DNA from: Microbacterium sp. EYE_78
GTDB taxonomy: Bacteria; Actinomycetota; Actinomycetes; Actinomycetales; Microbacteriaceae
Assembly: GCF_023149035.1 (NCBI RefSeq)
Contig: NZ_JAHXMY010000002.1
Location: 186,001 to 250,000, forward strand
Length of the DNA: 64,000 bases
Reading direction: 5' to 3'
Position numbers and translations under genes: made by a program. Shown here in pieces: positions 15,424-25,187 of the stretch (the stretch's first letter is position 1; each line of letters starts with the position of its first letter). The notes below the pieces were generated by a model, which was not told where the DNA came from, made no database searches, and saw only the letters and a program-made list of their open reading frames with translations.

Positions 15424-17589
15424 ATGCCCAGAACGACCCGTCGGATCACCCTGACCGGGATCATCGCGGGGCTGGTCGGCGCGTTGTGCGCGGGGCCGAT
15501 GGCCCTCGGCATGACGCCGACGTCACCGTCGACGCCGACCGCGTCGCCGACCGTGACCGCGTCCCCGAGTCCCGCCGCGCCGCCGCCCGCGACGCCGACC
15601 CCCGGCATCGCTACGCCGGAGCCGGCACCGTCCGCTGGCGCTCCGACGCCGTCCCCGGAACCGATCGAGGACGATCACGATCACGAGACGGACGGCCCGA
15701 CGGAGCCGCTGACCCGCGAACTGCCGCCGGGGTCGCCGTCGCTCGAGCCGCTCAGCCCCACGTCCGGGATGTCGACCATGCGGCTGACGGTGCCGGCCTA
15801 CGGTCCGCAACCGGTCTTCCGGCTGCCCTACGCGCCGAGCCGCCGCTGGGGTGTCAGCGGGTCGCATTCCGACAGCGACGGCATCAACCGGGGCGCGATC
15901 GACTTCGCACCCCTCAGCTCCTCGGACAAGCGCGTCCTCGCGGTGGCATCCGGAATGGTCTACCGCGTGACGTGCGGATCGGGATGGTTCCTGGGCGTGG
16001 ACCACGGCGGCGGGTGGATGTCCGAGTACTACCACCTCACGAGTGCCCGATCGAGCCTCGTGGGGACGTGGGTCGAGGCGGGGACGCCGTTGGGCAACGC
16101 CGGCCAGACCCTGCCCTGCGGCGGGACGCCCGGCAGCAGCGCCCACGTCCACCTGTCGATCTTGAACTCGGCGGTCGACGTCCCGAGCGGCAAACGCAAG
16201 TACGTCGCGGTCAGCGGCATCCAATTCGACACCTTCACGCTGCGTGACAGCAGCGGCGCCTACAACGGCTCCTGGCGGAACCTCGCCGGGAACACCGTCC
16301 TGACCTCGCGCGGTGTGACCTGCTGCCTGACCGCCTCCTCCCGTGTCGGACCCGCGCCCGCCGCCGGAACCGCGCCCGACACGGACGGGGACGGGATCGA
16401 CGATCACACCGACGCGACGGTGTGGGACACGGACCTCGACAGCAATGGTCGCCCCGACCTGGTCGCGTTCGGGTCCGATGGCGTCTACACCTCGTCGGGG
16501 ACGGGAACCGGATTCACGTCGGCCAGTCGGGCGACCACCGCCTTCGGGAGCGCGACCGGGTGGTCGCGCTCGCATCCGAGGATGACGGTCGACGTCACCG
16601 GCGACGGTCGACCCGACGTCGTGGCGTTCGGCCCGGCGGGCGTGTACGTCGCGGCAGGGTCATCCGGGTCCTTCGCCACCGCCCGCGTGTGGGTGGCGAG
16701 CTTCGGCACGAACCGGGGGTGGCGGGTCGGCACGCATCAGCGGACCGTGGTCGACGTCACGGGGGACGGGCGGCCGGACGTCGTCGGCTTCGGCCCGCAG
16801 GGGGTCTTCGTGTCGCGCAACACGGGATCGTCCTTCGCCGCTCCCACCCTCTGGACGGACACGATGGGCTCGTCGGCCGCAGCCGGTGGATGGGTGGAGT
16901 CGCGGCATCCGCGTCGCGTCGTCGACGTCACCGGCGACGGTCTTCCCGACCTCGTCGGCTTCGGGGATGACGGGGTCCACGTCGCGCGCAACACCGGCGG
17001 CGGGTTCGCCGACCCGGTGCGGTGGGTGGCGAGCTTCGGGACGGCGAAGGGATGGACGGTCGGACAGACGCCACGTCACGTGACGGACATCGACGGTGAC
17101 GGCCGCCCGGACATCGTCGGCTTCGGTCCTCAGGGGATCTGGGTGTCGCTGAACACCGGATCGAACTTCGCCGTTCCGAGGCTCTGGTCCTCCCAGTTCC
17201 GGTCGTCCGCCTCGGGTGCATGGCGCGCAGACCGCAACGCCCGGACGCTCGCCGACGTGAACGGCGACGGGCGGCTGGACGTCGTCGGATTCGCCGGGTC
17301 CGGAACACTCGTCGCCCTCGGCCGGGGGTCGTCCTTCGCAGCCGCGTCGTCCTGGACGGCGCAGTTCGACTCGCGGGAGTGGACGCGCGGGTGGATGCCG
17401 CGATCCGTGACCGATGTGAACGGCGACGGCAGGGCGGACGTCGTCGGGTTCGCCCGTGACGGTGTGCAGATCGCGCTGAGCACGGGGTCGAGGTTCCGTG
17501 CTGCGACGCACGCCACGCGGTCCTACGGCTGGGATGCGTCGTCCGGCGCCTGGCGGGTCGCGCGGCACGTCCGCGCGGTCGCCTTCTGA
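15424..17589 (+). CDS. Secreted M23-type (LasA/beta-lytic-like) peptidase with seven FG-GAP repeats
   Basis: 721 aa. An N-terminal basic and hydrophobic signal region is followed by a Pro/Thr/Ser/Ala-rich linker (about 30-110). The peptidase region shows SGSHSDSDGINRGAIDFAP, where His and Asp are 12 residues apart as in LasA rather than the HxxxD of LytM, then YYHLTS and SSAHVHLSI with the HxH zinc ligands. A calcium-binding-like DTDGDGIDDHTD leads into seven repeats of the type DVTGDGRPDVVGFGPQGVFV, the FG-GAP/VCBS beta-propeller unit. It probably binds and cleaves cell-wall peptides outside the cell; the propeller may bind glycans. Whether the enzyme is active needs assay. Confidence 0.85.
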   Translation: MPRTTRRITLTGIIAGLVGALCAGPMALGMTPTSPSTPTASPTVTASPSPAAPPPATPTPGIATPEPAPSAGAPTPSPEPIEDDHDHETDGPTEPLTRELPPGSPSLEPLSPTSGMSTMRLTVPAYGPQPVFRLPYAPSRRWGVSGSHSDSDGINRGAIDFAPLSSSDKRVLAVASGMVYRVTCGSGWFLGVDHGGGWMSEYYHLTSARSSLVGTWVEAGTPLGNAGQTLPCGGTPGSSAHVHLSILNSAVDVPSGKRKYVAVSGIQFDTFTLRDSSGAYNGSWRNLAGNTVLTSRGVTCCLTASSRVGPAPAAGTAPDTDGDGIDDHTDATVWDTDLDSNGRPDLVAFGSDGVYTSSGTGTGFTSASRATTAFGSATGWSRSHPRMTVDVTGDGRPDVVAFGPAGVYVAAGSSGSFATARVWVASFGTNRGWRVGTHQRTVVDVTGDGRPDVVGFGPQGVFVSRNTGSSFAAPTLWTDTMGSSAAAGGWVESRHPRRVVDVTGDGLPDLVGFGDDGVHVARNTGGGFADPVRWVASFGTAKGWTVGQTPRHVTDIDGDGRPDIVGFGPQGIWVSLNTGSNFAVPRLWSSQFRSSASGAWRADRNARTLADVNGDGRLDVVGFAGSGTLVALGRGSSFAAASSWTAQFDSREWTRGWMPRSVTDVNGDGRADVVGFARDGVQIALSTGSRFRAATHATRSYGWDASSGAWRVARHVRAVAF

Positions 17590-17612
17590 AGGGACTCCGA
17601 CGGAGCCTCTGC

Positions 17613-18086
17613 TCAGCGTTCCACGACGAGCTGCTGGATGACCGTCGCGTGCATGTACGTCTGCGCCGAGGCGGTGCCCTCGACGGCCAGGCTGTCGACG
17701 GGTGATGGGTCGAGCTCCACCTCGTGCGCGTCGCGGTCGCAGGGGATCTCCTGCTCGAGCGGGATCGTGTCGCCGGCAGCAGTCTGCATCGTCACCGAGA
17801 TCCTCGCGGTGATGTCGTCCTCGGCGTCGCCGTAGCATCGCAGGTCGAGGCGGCTGAGCACGGTCGCTTCAGGGAAGTCGAGGCGGACGACGGTCGCGCC
17901 GGTGTCCTCAGGGCCGATCTCGGCGGCCGCGGTGCCGGCTGCCCCGGGACCGTCTGATTCCGACGCACTGATCGAATCGATCCACTCCTGTGCGGCCGCC
18001 AGGTCCACTGACGGCGTGGGCGCGCACCCGCTGAGGAACAGCACCGAGGCTGCGGCGACCACGAGCACTGCGGGTGCGGATCTCAT
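17613..18086 (-). CDS. Putative secreted lipoprotein
   Basis: 157 aa. Type II signal peptide with lipobox LSGC, Cys21. The mature part is acidic, with no family I recognise; it ends in an Ile/Val-rich strand-like segment. ATG 18086 is preceded by TATCGT with a 6-nt gap (probable leaderless transcript). It converges on the M23 gene with 23 nt between stops and lies downstream of the carboxylase alpha gene on the same strand, but appears to have its own promoter. Confidence 0.75.
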   Translation of the reverse strand: MRSAPAVLVVAAASVLFLSGCAPTPSVDLAAAQEWIDSISASESDGPGAAGTAAAEIGPEDTGATVVRLDFPEATVLSRLDLRCYGDAEDDITARISVTMQTAAGDTIPLEQEIPCDRDAHEVELDPSPVDSLAVEGTASAQTYMHATVIQQLVVER

Positions 18087-18092
18087 CCCCAC

Positions 18093-18098
18093 ACGATA
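18093..18098 (-). promoter_or_regulatory. -10 box TATCGT of the lipoprotein gene
   Basis: Six nucleotides separate this hexamer from ATG 18086 on the minus strand. Confidence 0.5.
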
Positions 18099-18130
18099 TG
18101 GGCGACGCCCGTGCGGCGACACCCCGCGGG

Positions 18131-19915
18131 TCAGGAGATGGTGAGCAGCTGGTGGCCTGCCGACACCGTGGTGCCCGGGTCGGCGTTGATCGAGCCGACG
18201 GTGCCGTCCTTGTGCGCCTGGATCGGCTGCTCCATCTTCATCGCTTCGAGGACGACGACGAGGTCGCCCTTGACGACCTGCTGGCCCTCCTCCACGGCCA
18301 CCTTGACGACGGTGGCCTGCATGGGGGATGCCACGGCGTCACCGCTCGCGCCGCCCGAGGTCGCGGTCGACGCATGCGATCGGCGCGACGGGGGCACCGC
18401 GACGGGACGACCGACGGCGCTGGGTGCCGCCGCGATCCGGTCGGGGAGGCTGACCTCGAGCCGCTTGCCGGAGACCTCGACGACGACGGTGTGACGCGCC
18501 TCGGGCTCGGCTGCCGGGCCGGCCTCGCCGTCCCAGGCGGGGATGTCGTTGTCGAACTCGGTCTCGATCCAGCGGGTGAAGACGCCGAAGGCGCCGTCCT
18601 CGGCCGTGAAGGCCGGGTCACGGACGACCTTGCGGTGGAAGGGGAGGACGGTCGGCATGCCTGCGACCTCGAACTCGTCGAGGGCGCGACGCGACCGCTC
18701 CAACGCCTCCTCGCGGGTGCGACCGGTGACGATCAGCTTGCCGAGGAGCGAGTCGAACGCGCCCGAGACGCTGTCGCCGGCGGTGACACCGGAGTCCAGG
18801 CGCACACCCGGTCCGCCGAAGGTCTTGAAGACGTGGATGCTGCCGGGAGCCGGGAGGAACCCGCGACCGGCATCCTCGCCGTTGATGCGGAACTCGAAGG
18901 AGTGGCCCACCGGCTCGGGGTCCGGGTAGTCCAGTGTGCCGCCCTCCGCGAGGCGGAACTGCTCGCGCACGAGGTCGATGCCGGTGACCTCTTCGGACAC
19001 CGGGTGCTCGACCTGCAGGCGCGTGTTGACCTCGAGGAACGAGATGGTGCCGTCGGCGCCGATGAGGAACTCGCACGTGCCCGCTCCGACGTACCCGACC
19101 TCTCTGAGGATCGCCTTCGAGGCGGAGTAGAGGATCTCGTTCTGCTCGGCGGTGAGGAAGGGCGCGGGAGCCTCTTCGACGAGCTTCTGGTGACGGCGCT
19201 GCAGCGAGCAGTCTCGGGTCGAGACGACGACGACGTTGCCGTCGGCATCCGCCAGGCACTGGGTCTCGACGTGGCGCGGCTTGTCGAGGTACTTCTCGAC
19301 GAAGCATTCGCCGCGGCCGAAGGCGGCGATGGCCTCGCGGGTGGCCGACTCGAAGAGCTCCTCGACCTCGTCGAGCTCGCGCGCGACCTTCAGACCGCGT
19401 CCGCCGCCCCCGTACGCCGCCTTGATCGCGATCGGCAGGCCGAACTCGCGCGCGAAGGCGACGACCTCGTCGGCGCCGTTCACGGGACCGGGGGTGCCGG
19501 GCGCCAGCGGCGCGCCGACCTTCTCGGCGACGTGGCGAGCCGTGACCTTGTCGCCGAGCGCTTCGATGGCCTCGGGGGAGGGGCCGATCCACACGAGGCC
19601 CGCGTCGATGACGGCGCGGGCGAAGTCGGCGTTCTCGGCGAGGAAGCCGTAGCCCGGGTGCACCGCGTCCGCGCCCGAGCGCCGCGCGATGGAGAGGATC
19701 TTCTCGATGACGAGATAGGTCTCGGCGCTCGACGACCCGCCGAGGGCGTATGCCTCGTCGGCCAGGCGGGCGTGCATGGCATCGCGGTCCTGGTCGGCGT
19801 AGACGGCGACCGACTGCTTGCCGGAATCGCGGGCGGCGCGGATGATGCGCACGGCGATCTCACCACGATTGGCGATCAGTACTTTCGAGATCCGAGTCGT
19901 CACGCTCTGAGGCAT
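18131..19915 (-). CDS. accA3: Acyl-CoA carboxylase alpha chain (biotin carboxylase + BCCP)
   Basis: 594 aa. N-terminal biotin carboxylase domain starting [15 protein letters not shown], with the Gly-rich ATP loop [12 protein letters not shown] and the catalytic [16 protein letters not shown] Pro/Ala/Ser linker leads to the C-terminal carrier domain with the biotinylated lysine in EAMKMEQP. It works with beta and epsilon subunits at 29692-31505 to make malonyl-CoA or methylmalonyl-CoA, and is biotinylated by BirA (31645). Starts at ATG 19915, 7 nt after TAGGCT. The closest known arrangement is M. tuberculosis accA3. Confidence 0.95.
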   Translation of the reverse strand: MPQSVTTRISKVLIANRGEIAVRIIRAARDSGKQSVAVYADQDRDAMHARLADEAYALGGSSSAETYLVIEKILSIARRSGADAVHPGYGFLAENADFARAVIDAGLVWIGPSPEAIEALGDKVTARHVAEKVGAPLAPGTPGPVNGADEVVAFAREFGLPIAIKAAYGGGGRGLKVARELDEVEELFESATREAIAAFGRGECFVEKYLDKPRHVETQCLADADGNVVVVSTRDCSLQRRHQKLVEEAPAPFLTAEQNEILYSASKAILREVGYVGAGTCEFLIGADGTISFLEVNTRLQVEHPVSEEVTGIDLVREQFRLAEGGTLDYPDPEPVGHSFEFRINGEDAGRGFLPAPGSIHVFKTFGGPGVRLDSGVTAGDSVSGAFDSLLGKLIVTGRTREEALERSRRALDEFEVAGMPTVLPFHRKVVRDPAFTAEDGAFGVFTRWIETEFDNDIPAWDGEAGPAAEPEARHTVVVEVSGKRLEVSLPDRIAAAPSAVGRPVAVPPSRRSHASTATSGGASGDAVASPMQATVVKVAVEEGQQVVKGDLVVVLEAMKMEQPIQAHKDGTVGSINADPGTTVSAGHQLLTIS

Positions 19916-19922
19916 GGATTCG

Positions 19923-19928
19923 AGCCTA
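19923..19928 (-). promoter_or_regulatory. -10 box TAGGCT of accA3
   Basis: Seven nucleotides before ATG 19915 on the minus strand; predicts a leaderless transcript. Confidence 0.5.
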
Positions 19929-19993
19929 CCCAGGTCGACCCCACTCTCTTTGGATCACCCGCACAAGATCACCCGTGTTTCGTGTGGCCGACC

Positions 19994-20641
19994 CTACGAA
20001 GCGGGCCGGTTCCACAGCGAGGTCCACTCGACCCCGAGCTCGCGGGCGAGGCGCCGCACGGTCGACAGCGACATCCCGACCACCGTCGACGGATCACCCT
20101 CGACCCGCTCGATGAACGCGCCGCCCAGGCTGTCGACCGTGAACGCGCCGGCGACCAGCAGCGGTTCGCCGGTGGCGACGTAGGCCTCGATCTCGGCATC
20201 CGTGACATCGGCGGCGAAGGTGACGGATGCCGCGGCCACCGCATGCGCCTCGATCGGTGTCGCGCCCGGCGTCACTCGGAAGACGCTGTGGCCCGAGTGC
20301 AGGATGCCCGTGCGTCCGCGCATCGACTGCCAGCGCGAGCGCGCCGCGTCGGGGGTATACGGCTTGCCGAGGATCTCGCCGTCGAGCTCGAACATCGAGT
20401 CGCCGCCGACGACGATGCCGTCGAAGCCGTCCGCAGCGACCGCCGTCGCGACGTCCGCTGCTTTGCGGCGTGCGAGCAGCAGCACGTGCTCGTCGGGCGG
20501 AAGCATCCGACCCTCGGCGGCTTCCACCGCCGTGATGACGGCCTCCTCGTCGACCTGCGGTGCGCGCGTCAGCGGTTCGATCCCCGCCTGCCGCATGAGC
20601 ATGAGCCGGGCGGGGGAGGTGGAGGCGAGGCAGACGCGCAT
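19994..20641 (-). CDS. maf: Maf-family nucleotide pyrophosphatase
   Basis: 215 aa. House-cleaning enzyme that hydrolyses non-canonical or modified nucleoside triphosphates. Motifs: LASTSPARLMLMRQAGI (substrate loop with Ser and Arg), the central GGDSMFELDGEILGKP (Asp of the active site) and GAFTVDSLGGAFIERVEGD. The C-terminus is normal. ATG 20641 follows TAGCGT at 6 nt. In M. tuberculosis the homologue Rv3282 also lies among accA3, accD5 and birA. Confidence 0.92.
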   Translation of the reverse strand: MRVCLASTSPARLMLMRQAGIEPLTRAPQVDEEAVITAVEAAEGRMLPPDEHVLLLARRKAADVATAVAADGFDGIVVGGDSMFELDGEILGKPYTPDAARSRWQSMRGRTGILHSGHSVFRVTPGATPIEAHAVAAASVTFAADVTDAEIEAYVATGEPLLVAGAFTVDSLGGAFIERVEGDPSTVVGMSLSTVRRLARELGVEWTSLWNRPAS

Positions 20642-20647
20642 GCGTCC

Positions 20648-20653
20648 ACGCTA
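20648..20653 (-). promoter_or_regulatory. -10 box TAGCGT of maf
   Basis: Six nucleotides before ATG 20641 on the minus strand, in the 22-nt gap after the ABC ATPase stop. Confidence 0.5.
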
Positions 20654-20663
20654 GCCGGGCGGC

Positions 20664-21911
20664 TCAGCCCGCCGCGCGCGCCTTCGCCCGCTCCAGCGCA
20701 CGCGTCCGCTGCTGCCGCGCGTCCTCCTCGAGCTCCTCTGCCTTCGCCTCGTCGCGGGTCAGGTTGGCGCCGCTCTCGGGATCGAAGACGTGCAGCTTGT
20801 CGGGGGAGAACCAGAGCGTGGCCCGGTCGCCGCCGCGGATCGGGCTCATCGCGTCGAGCGCCACCACCAGCTCGGTGCGCAGCCCCTCGCCGTCGAGGTC
20901 GCGGTCGAGCTCGGCGAGCTTCTCGCGCACCGACTCGTCGACCTCGAACGGGACGTAGGCGTAGAGCACCTCGCCGAGCCATTCCGTCATCTCGAACTCG
21001 AGCTCGACGGTGACCCCGTTCTCGGGCTCGCGTTCGAGCGTCGCGGCGTCCTCGAACGCGTCCGGGCGCACCCCGACGATCACGAGCTTCCGGTCGCCGA
21101 TCGCTGCGCGGAGCCGGTCGTCGAGGGGGACGTCCATCATCGGCAGCCGGAGGACGTCGCCCTCGACCGTGCCGTGCAGGAAGTTCATCGGCGGCGAGCC
21201 GATGAACCCCGCGACGAACAGGTTCACGGGCTGGTCGTAGAGCCCCCGCGGGCTCGCGACCTGCTGCAGTTCACCGCGTCGGAGCACCGCCACCCGATCG
21301 CCGAGCGTCATCGCCTCGGTCTGGTCGTGGGTGACGTAGACGGTCGTGATGCCGAGGGATCGCTGCAGGCGGGCGATCTCCGTGCGCATCTGTCCGCGGA
21401 GCTTCGCGTCGAGGTTCGACAGCGGCTCGTCGAAGAGGAACGCGTCGGCGTTGCGGACGATGGCTCGCCCCATCGCGACGCGCTGCCGCTGCCCACCGGA
21501 GAGGTTGGCGGGCTTGCGCTCCAGGTGCTCGTCGAGCTCGAGCAGCTTCGAGGCGCGTCGGACGCGCTCGTCGATCTCCTTGTCGCCCACGTTGCTGGAC
21601 TTCAGCCGCATGGGGAAGGCGATGTTCTCGTAGACCGTGAGGTGGGGATACAGCGCGTAGTTCTGGAACACCATGGCGAGGTTCCGGTCCTTCGGCGTCT
21701 TGTCGTTGACCACCTCGTCGTCGATCTTGAGTTCGCCGTCGGAGATGTCCTCGAGGCCGACGATCATGCGCAGCAGGGTCGACTTGCCGCATCCGGAGGG
21801 TCCGACGAGGATCACGAACTCGCCGTCGGCGATGTCGAGGTCGACGCCCTTCACCGCGGTGAAGCCGTCGTCGTAGGTCTTGACGACGTTGTGCAGGGTG
21901 ATGGATGCCAT
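20664..21911 (-). CDS. Sugar ABC transporter ATPase (SugC/MalK/UgpC type)
   Basis: 415 aa. Walker [11 protein letters not shown]-loop [13 protein letters not shown], signature [14 protein letters not shown], Walker [12 protein letters not shown] and H-loop VTHDQTEA, then a C-terminal MalK-like regulatory domain. It ends in a charged, Arg/Glu-rich tail of ~35 residues that is longer than usual. Energises the two permeases at 21969-23785. Gene order binding protein, permease, permease, ATPase matches lpqY-sugA-sugB-sugC, the trehalose importer of mycobacteria; the substrate here is inferred only. Confidence 0.92.
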   Translation of the reverse strand: MASITLHNVVKTYDDGFTAVKGVDLDIADGEFVILVGPSGCGKSTLLRMIVGLEDISDGELKIDDEVVNDKTPKDRNLAMVFQNYALYPHLTVYENIAFPMRLKSSNVGDKEIDERVRRASKLLELDEHLERKPANLSGGQRQRVAMGRAIVRNADAFLFDEPLSNLDAKLRGQMRTEIARLQRSLGITTVYVTHDQTEAMTLGDRVAVLRRGELQQVASPRGLYDQPVNLFVAGFIGSPPMNFLHGTVEGDVLRLPMMDVPLDDRLRAAIGDRKLVIVGVRPDAFEDAATLEREPENGVTVELEFEMTEWLGEVLYAYVPFEVDESVREKLAELDRDLDGEGLRTELVVALDAMSPIRGGDRATLWFSPDKLHVFDPESGANLTRDEAKAEELEEDARQQRTRALERAKARAAG

Positions 21912-21968
21912 GTCAGAGCCTTTCCGGGGAGGTCGGGACGGATGCGGGGGCGCGCACGGGGACGCGGA

Positions 21969-22817
21969 TCATCCCTTCACCGCGCCCTGGGTCAGTCCCG
22001 AGACGATGCGCCGCTGGAAGATGACCACCACCACGACGACGGGGATCGTCACGACGATCGCCGCAGCCGAGACGGCCCCCGTCGGATCCTCGAACTGCGA
22101 CGCGCCCGTGAAGAACGACAGGGCGGCCGGCACCGGTCGGGCGGCGTCGGTCGAGGTCAGCGAGATGCCGTAGACGAAATCGTTCCACGCGATGAAGAAC
22201 GCGATGATGGCGGTGGTGAAGACGCCGGGTGCGGCGAGCGGGACCACGGTCTTGCGGAACGCCTCGAACGGCGTCGCCCCGTCGACCTGGGCCGCCTGCT
22301 CCAGCTCCCATGGGATCTGGCGGAAGAAGGCGGCGAGGGTCCAGATGGAGATCGGCAGCGTCAGCGACAGGTAGGGGATGATGAGGCCGAGCCAGGTGTC
22401 GTAGAGGCCGACCGAGCGCCACAGGTTGAACAGCGGCGTGACGATGGAGACGACGGGGAAGACCGACACGGCGAGGGCCGTCACCAGGATGATGCGCTTG
22501 CCCGGGAAGTCGAGCCGCGCGATCGCGTAGGCGCAGAGCGTCGCGAGGATGACGGCGATCGCGGTCGCGATGAGCGAGATGCCGATCGAATTGCGCAGCG
22601 ACGTGAGGAAGAGCTCCTGCGCGCTGCCGCCGGGCGTGAGGATCTCGGCGTAGTTGTCGAGGGTCCACTCCGTGGGGAGCAGGGTGCCGGAGAACAGACC
22701 CGCCGGCGTCTTGAACGACGTCATGAGGATGCTGAAGACGGGGAACAGCGACCACACCAGCACGAGGACGGTGATCGCGATCCAGCCGATCCGCTGGGGC
22801 CAGGTCATCGCACGCAT
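21969..22817 (-). CDS. Sugar ABC transporter permease (SugB/MalG type)
   Basis: 282 aa with six predicted membrane segments. The cytoplasmic EAA loop reads EQAAQVDGATPFEAFRKTVVPLAAPG. N-terminal segment PQRIGWIAITVLVLVWSLFPVFSILMTSF is typical of the MalG side. ATG 22817 shares one base with the TGA of the partner permease (TGATG), so translation is coupled; an internal ATG at 22808 is less likely. Confidence 0.92.
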   Translation of the reverse strand: MRAMTWPQRIGWIAITVLVLVWSLFPVFSILMTSFKTPAGLFSGTLLPTEWTLDNYAEILTPGGSAQELFLTSLRNSIGISLIATAIAVILATLCAYAIARLDFPGKRIILVTALAVSVFPVVSIVTPLFNLWRSVGLYDTWLGLIIPYLSLTLPISIWTLAAFFRQIPWELEQAAQVDGATPFEAFRKTVVPLAAPGVFTTAIIAFFIAWNDFVYGISLTSTDAARPVPAALSFFTGASQFEDPTGAVSAAAIVVTIPVVVVVVIFQRRIVSGLTQGAVKG

Positions 22818-23785
22818 CAGCTGTTCTTCCCCCCGGCCAGATCCACTTTGAACCCCTTGATGAAGATCCCCGCGATGATCAGCACGCTGAGGAACAGGAG
22901 CACCGAGATGGCGGACCCGAGTCCGATCTCCAGACGCCCGATCGACGTGTTGTAGGCCAGCAGCGACAGCGCCTCGGTGCCGTTCGCGCCGGCCGTCATG
23001 ATGTAGATGTTGTCGAAGATGCGGAACGCCTCGAGCGTGCGGAACAGCACGGCGACCATGATCGCCGCCTTCATGTTCGGCAGGATGACCCGCCGCATCA
23101 CCTCGGCACCGGTCGCGCCGTCGACCTTCGCAGCCTCCTCGAGGTCACCCGGCACCTGGGCGAGCCCCGACAGCAGCAGCAGCGAGATGAACGGCGTCGT
23201 CTTCCAGACCTCGGAGAGGATGATGACGAAGAGCGATGTCTCGGGGTGGGCGAACCAGTTGAGGTCGGGGTCGAACCCGGGGATCCACGACAGCCAGTTG
23301 TTGATGTACCCGCCCGAGTTGATGTCGAACGCGTAGAACCAGGCGAAGGCCGCGACCACGGTCACGATGCCGTACGGCACGAGGATGGCCGTCCGGGCGA
23401 GCCCGCGCAGCTTCTTGACCGCCCGGTGCATGACGAGGGCGAGCGCGAATCCGAGGATGAGCTCCAGGATGACGGTGATCACCGTGATGAGCAGCGTGAC
23501 GCCCATCGACTCCCAGAACGCCGGGTCGCCGAGGACCACGGCGTAATTGCCGAACCAGACGAGCTCCCGCTCGTCAGGTGCGGTCAGTCGGAGGCTGAAG
23601 AGCGAGTCGTAGAGCGCCTGACCGATCGGGTAGAGCGTCACGAGCAGCATCAGCCCGAACGCGGGGCCGGCCAGCATCCATCCGAGGCGCGCCTCGGCGC
23701 GTGCGCGCGGCGATCGGCGAGTCCGCTTCTTCTCGTCTGCCGCCACCCGCGCCGCCGGCACCGAGGTCTCGGTCGCGACGCTCAC
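22817..23785 (-). CDS. Sugar ABC transporter permease (SugA/MalF type)
   Basis: 322 aa. A cytoplasmic N-terminal tail of ~30 basic residues is followed by six membrane segments and the EAA loop LEEAAKVDGATGAEVMRRVILPNM. GTG 23785 is chosen for its 4-nt GTGA overlap with the stop of the binding-protein gene. Forms the translocation pore with the gene at 21969-22817. Confidence 0.92.
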   Translation of the reverse strand: MSVATETSVPAARVAADEKKRTRRSPRARAEARLGWMLAGPAFGLMLLVTLYPIGQALYDSLFSLRLTAPDERELVWFGNYAVVLGDPAFWESMGVTLLITVITVILELILGFALALVMHRAVKKLRGLARTAILVPYGIVTVVAAFAWFYAFDINSGGYINNWLSWIPGFDPDLNWFAHPETSLFVIILSEVWKTTPFISLLLLSGLAQVPGDLEEAAKVDGATGAEVMRRVILPNMKAAIMVAVLFRTLEAFRIFDNIYIMTAGANGTEALSLLAYNTSIGRLEIGLGSAISVLLFLSVLIIAGIFIKGFKVDLAGGKNS

Positions 23786-25044
23786 AGGAGTCGCTCCCCG
23801 CGGAGGACGGCGAGGATGAACTCGCTGGATGTCTCCGGCGTCCGCTCGGGATCGACCGAGCCCGCCGGGTGCCAGGTGCGTTGCAGGCCGATCGAGATCT
23901 CGTTGTAGTACGGGGTCTGCGGACGCGGCGCACCGAGGTCGAGCGATTCCCGGATCGTGTCGGCCATGGGGAACTCCTCTCGCACCGCCTCGTCGTCGTA
24001 GGCGGCGGTGCTCGACGGCGGGTTGCCGTCGCTCACGAAGTACGCAGCCTGATGCTCCGGCTGCACGATGCACTCGACCGCCTGCCAGGCGAGCTCCTCG
24101 TGCTCGGTGAACGCGCCGACGCCGAGGTTGATCCCGCCGACGGGGGGCGCCGCATCCGTCCCCTCGTCGACGCGAGGGTAGACGGCCCACCCCAGGTCGT
24201 CGGCGATGTCCGGCGCCGCCTCTTTCAGCGCGGGCCACACGAAGGGCCAATTCACCATGAACGAGCCGCCGTCACGCTGGAAGGCGGCGAGGTTCGCGTT
24301 CTCGTCCGCGGTCGAGAATCCCGGTCCGCCGAGTCCCTCCGAGCCGATCCGGTGCAGGATCTCGGCCGCAGCGCGACCGGCATCCGAGTCCAGTCCCAGC
24401 GCCATCTCGTCGGGTGAGGCATCCGGGTTCTCCAGGATCTCGCCGCCTGCGGAGGCGACGAGCGCGTTGATCCACACCGTGAGCGATTCGGCCAGCGTGC
24501 CCTGCACGCCGAGCACGAGGTCGTTCTCCTCCGCGGCATCCATCAGCTGGTCCCAGGTCGCCGGCTCGCTGAGGTCGAGCCCCGCCTGCTCCGCGACCGA
24601 CTCGCGATACCAGAGCAGCTGGGTGTTGGCCCAGAACGGCACGGTCACGAGCTCGTCCTTCCAGCTCGCCGAGTCGACGGCACCCTGCACGACGCCGTCC
24701 GTGTCGCTGAGGTCGTCGGGGACGGCGGAGAGGAAGCCGGGCTCGGCCAGCTCCGGGATGAACGGGGGGTCGAGACTCATGATGTCGATGGAGCGGTCGT
24801 TCGCCGCGAGACGCCGGGCCAGCTGCTCGCGCTGCGAGGCTGCGTCGCGAGGGAGCAGTGAAGTCTCGATGCGGTAGGCGCCGTCGGCGGCTTCGGTGCA
24901 CTCCGAGGCGATACGCGCCTGCCCACCGGCGTCGGGGTTGATGTACCACGTGAGGGTCGGCGGACCGTCGTCAGCGGCGCATCCGCCGAGCGCCGCGGCC
25001 ATCGCCACGGCGGAGATCCCGGCCATCCATCGCGCCCGTCGCAT
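23782..25044 (-). CDS. Sugar ABC transporter substrate-binding lipoprotein (LpqY-like)
   Basis: 420 aa. Lipobox LGGC about residue 22 anchors it outside the membrane. The mature protein has the family 1 extracellular solute-binding fold: TLTWYINPD at the start, MSLDPPFIPELAEPGFL, FWANTQLLWYRESVAEQAGL and GGINLGVGAFTEHEELAWQAVE. ATG 25044 has GAGGAGG at good spacing. It heads the operon. Resemblance to LpqY and the gene order suggest trehalose or another alpha-glucoside; this is not proven by the sequence. Confidence 0.88.
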   Translation of the reverse strand: MRRARWMAGISAVAMAAALGGCAADDGPPTLTWYINPDAGGQARIASECTEAADGAYRIETSLLPRDAASQREQLARRLAANDRSIDIMSLDPPFIPELAEPGFLSAVPDDLSDTDGVVQGAVDSASWKDELVTVPFWANTQLLWYRESVAEQAGLDLSEPATWDQLMDAAEENDLVLGVQGTLAESLTVWINALVASAGGEILENPDASPDEMALGLDSDAGRAAAEILHRIGSEGLGGPGFSTADENANLAAFQRDGGSFMVNWPFVWPALKEAAPDIADDLGWAVYPRVDEGTDAAPPVGGINLGVGAFTEHEELAWQAVECIVQPEHQAAYFVSDGNPPSSTAAYDDEAVREEFPMADTIRESLDLGAPRPQTPYYNEISIGLQRTWHPAGSVDPERTPETSSEFILAVLRGERLL

Positions 25045-25070
25045 CGTGCCTCCTCGCTGTGCGGTCGTCC

Positions 25071-25087
25071 CGTCCGGCGTGCGGACG
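25071..25087. promoter_or_regulatory. Inverted repeat upstream of the sugar ABC operon
   Basis: CGTCCG (25071-25076) and CGGACG (25082-25087) are exact inverted repeats with a 5-nt centre, about 27 nt upstream of ATG 25044 in the 143-nt divergent space. It could be an operator or a leader hairpin. Confidence 0.3.
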
Positions 25088-25187
25088 TCCCCAGCCTCGC
25101 CGAGACGGCGCGGGACCGGCAGGTGGTTGCACGGCGGTCGGCCCATGCGATACGAACGCGCCCGCCCGCGTGTGACAGCATCGGAGG

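Noticed and set aside
16430..17460. Regularly spaced similar DNA segments that could suggest a repeat array or CRISPR
   Set aside because: They are in frame, diverged and encode FG-GAP protein repeats; no identical spacer-separated repeats exist.
18074..21013. Plus-strand open frame of 979 codons opposite accA3 and maf
   Set aside because: Antisense shadow of clearly recognised genes.
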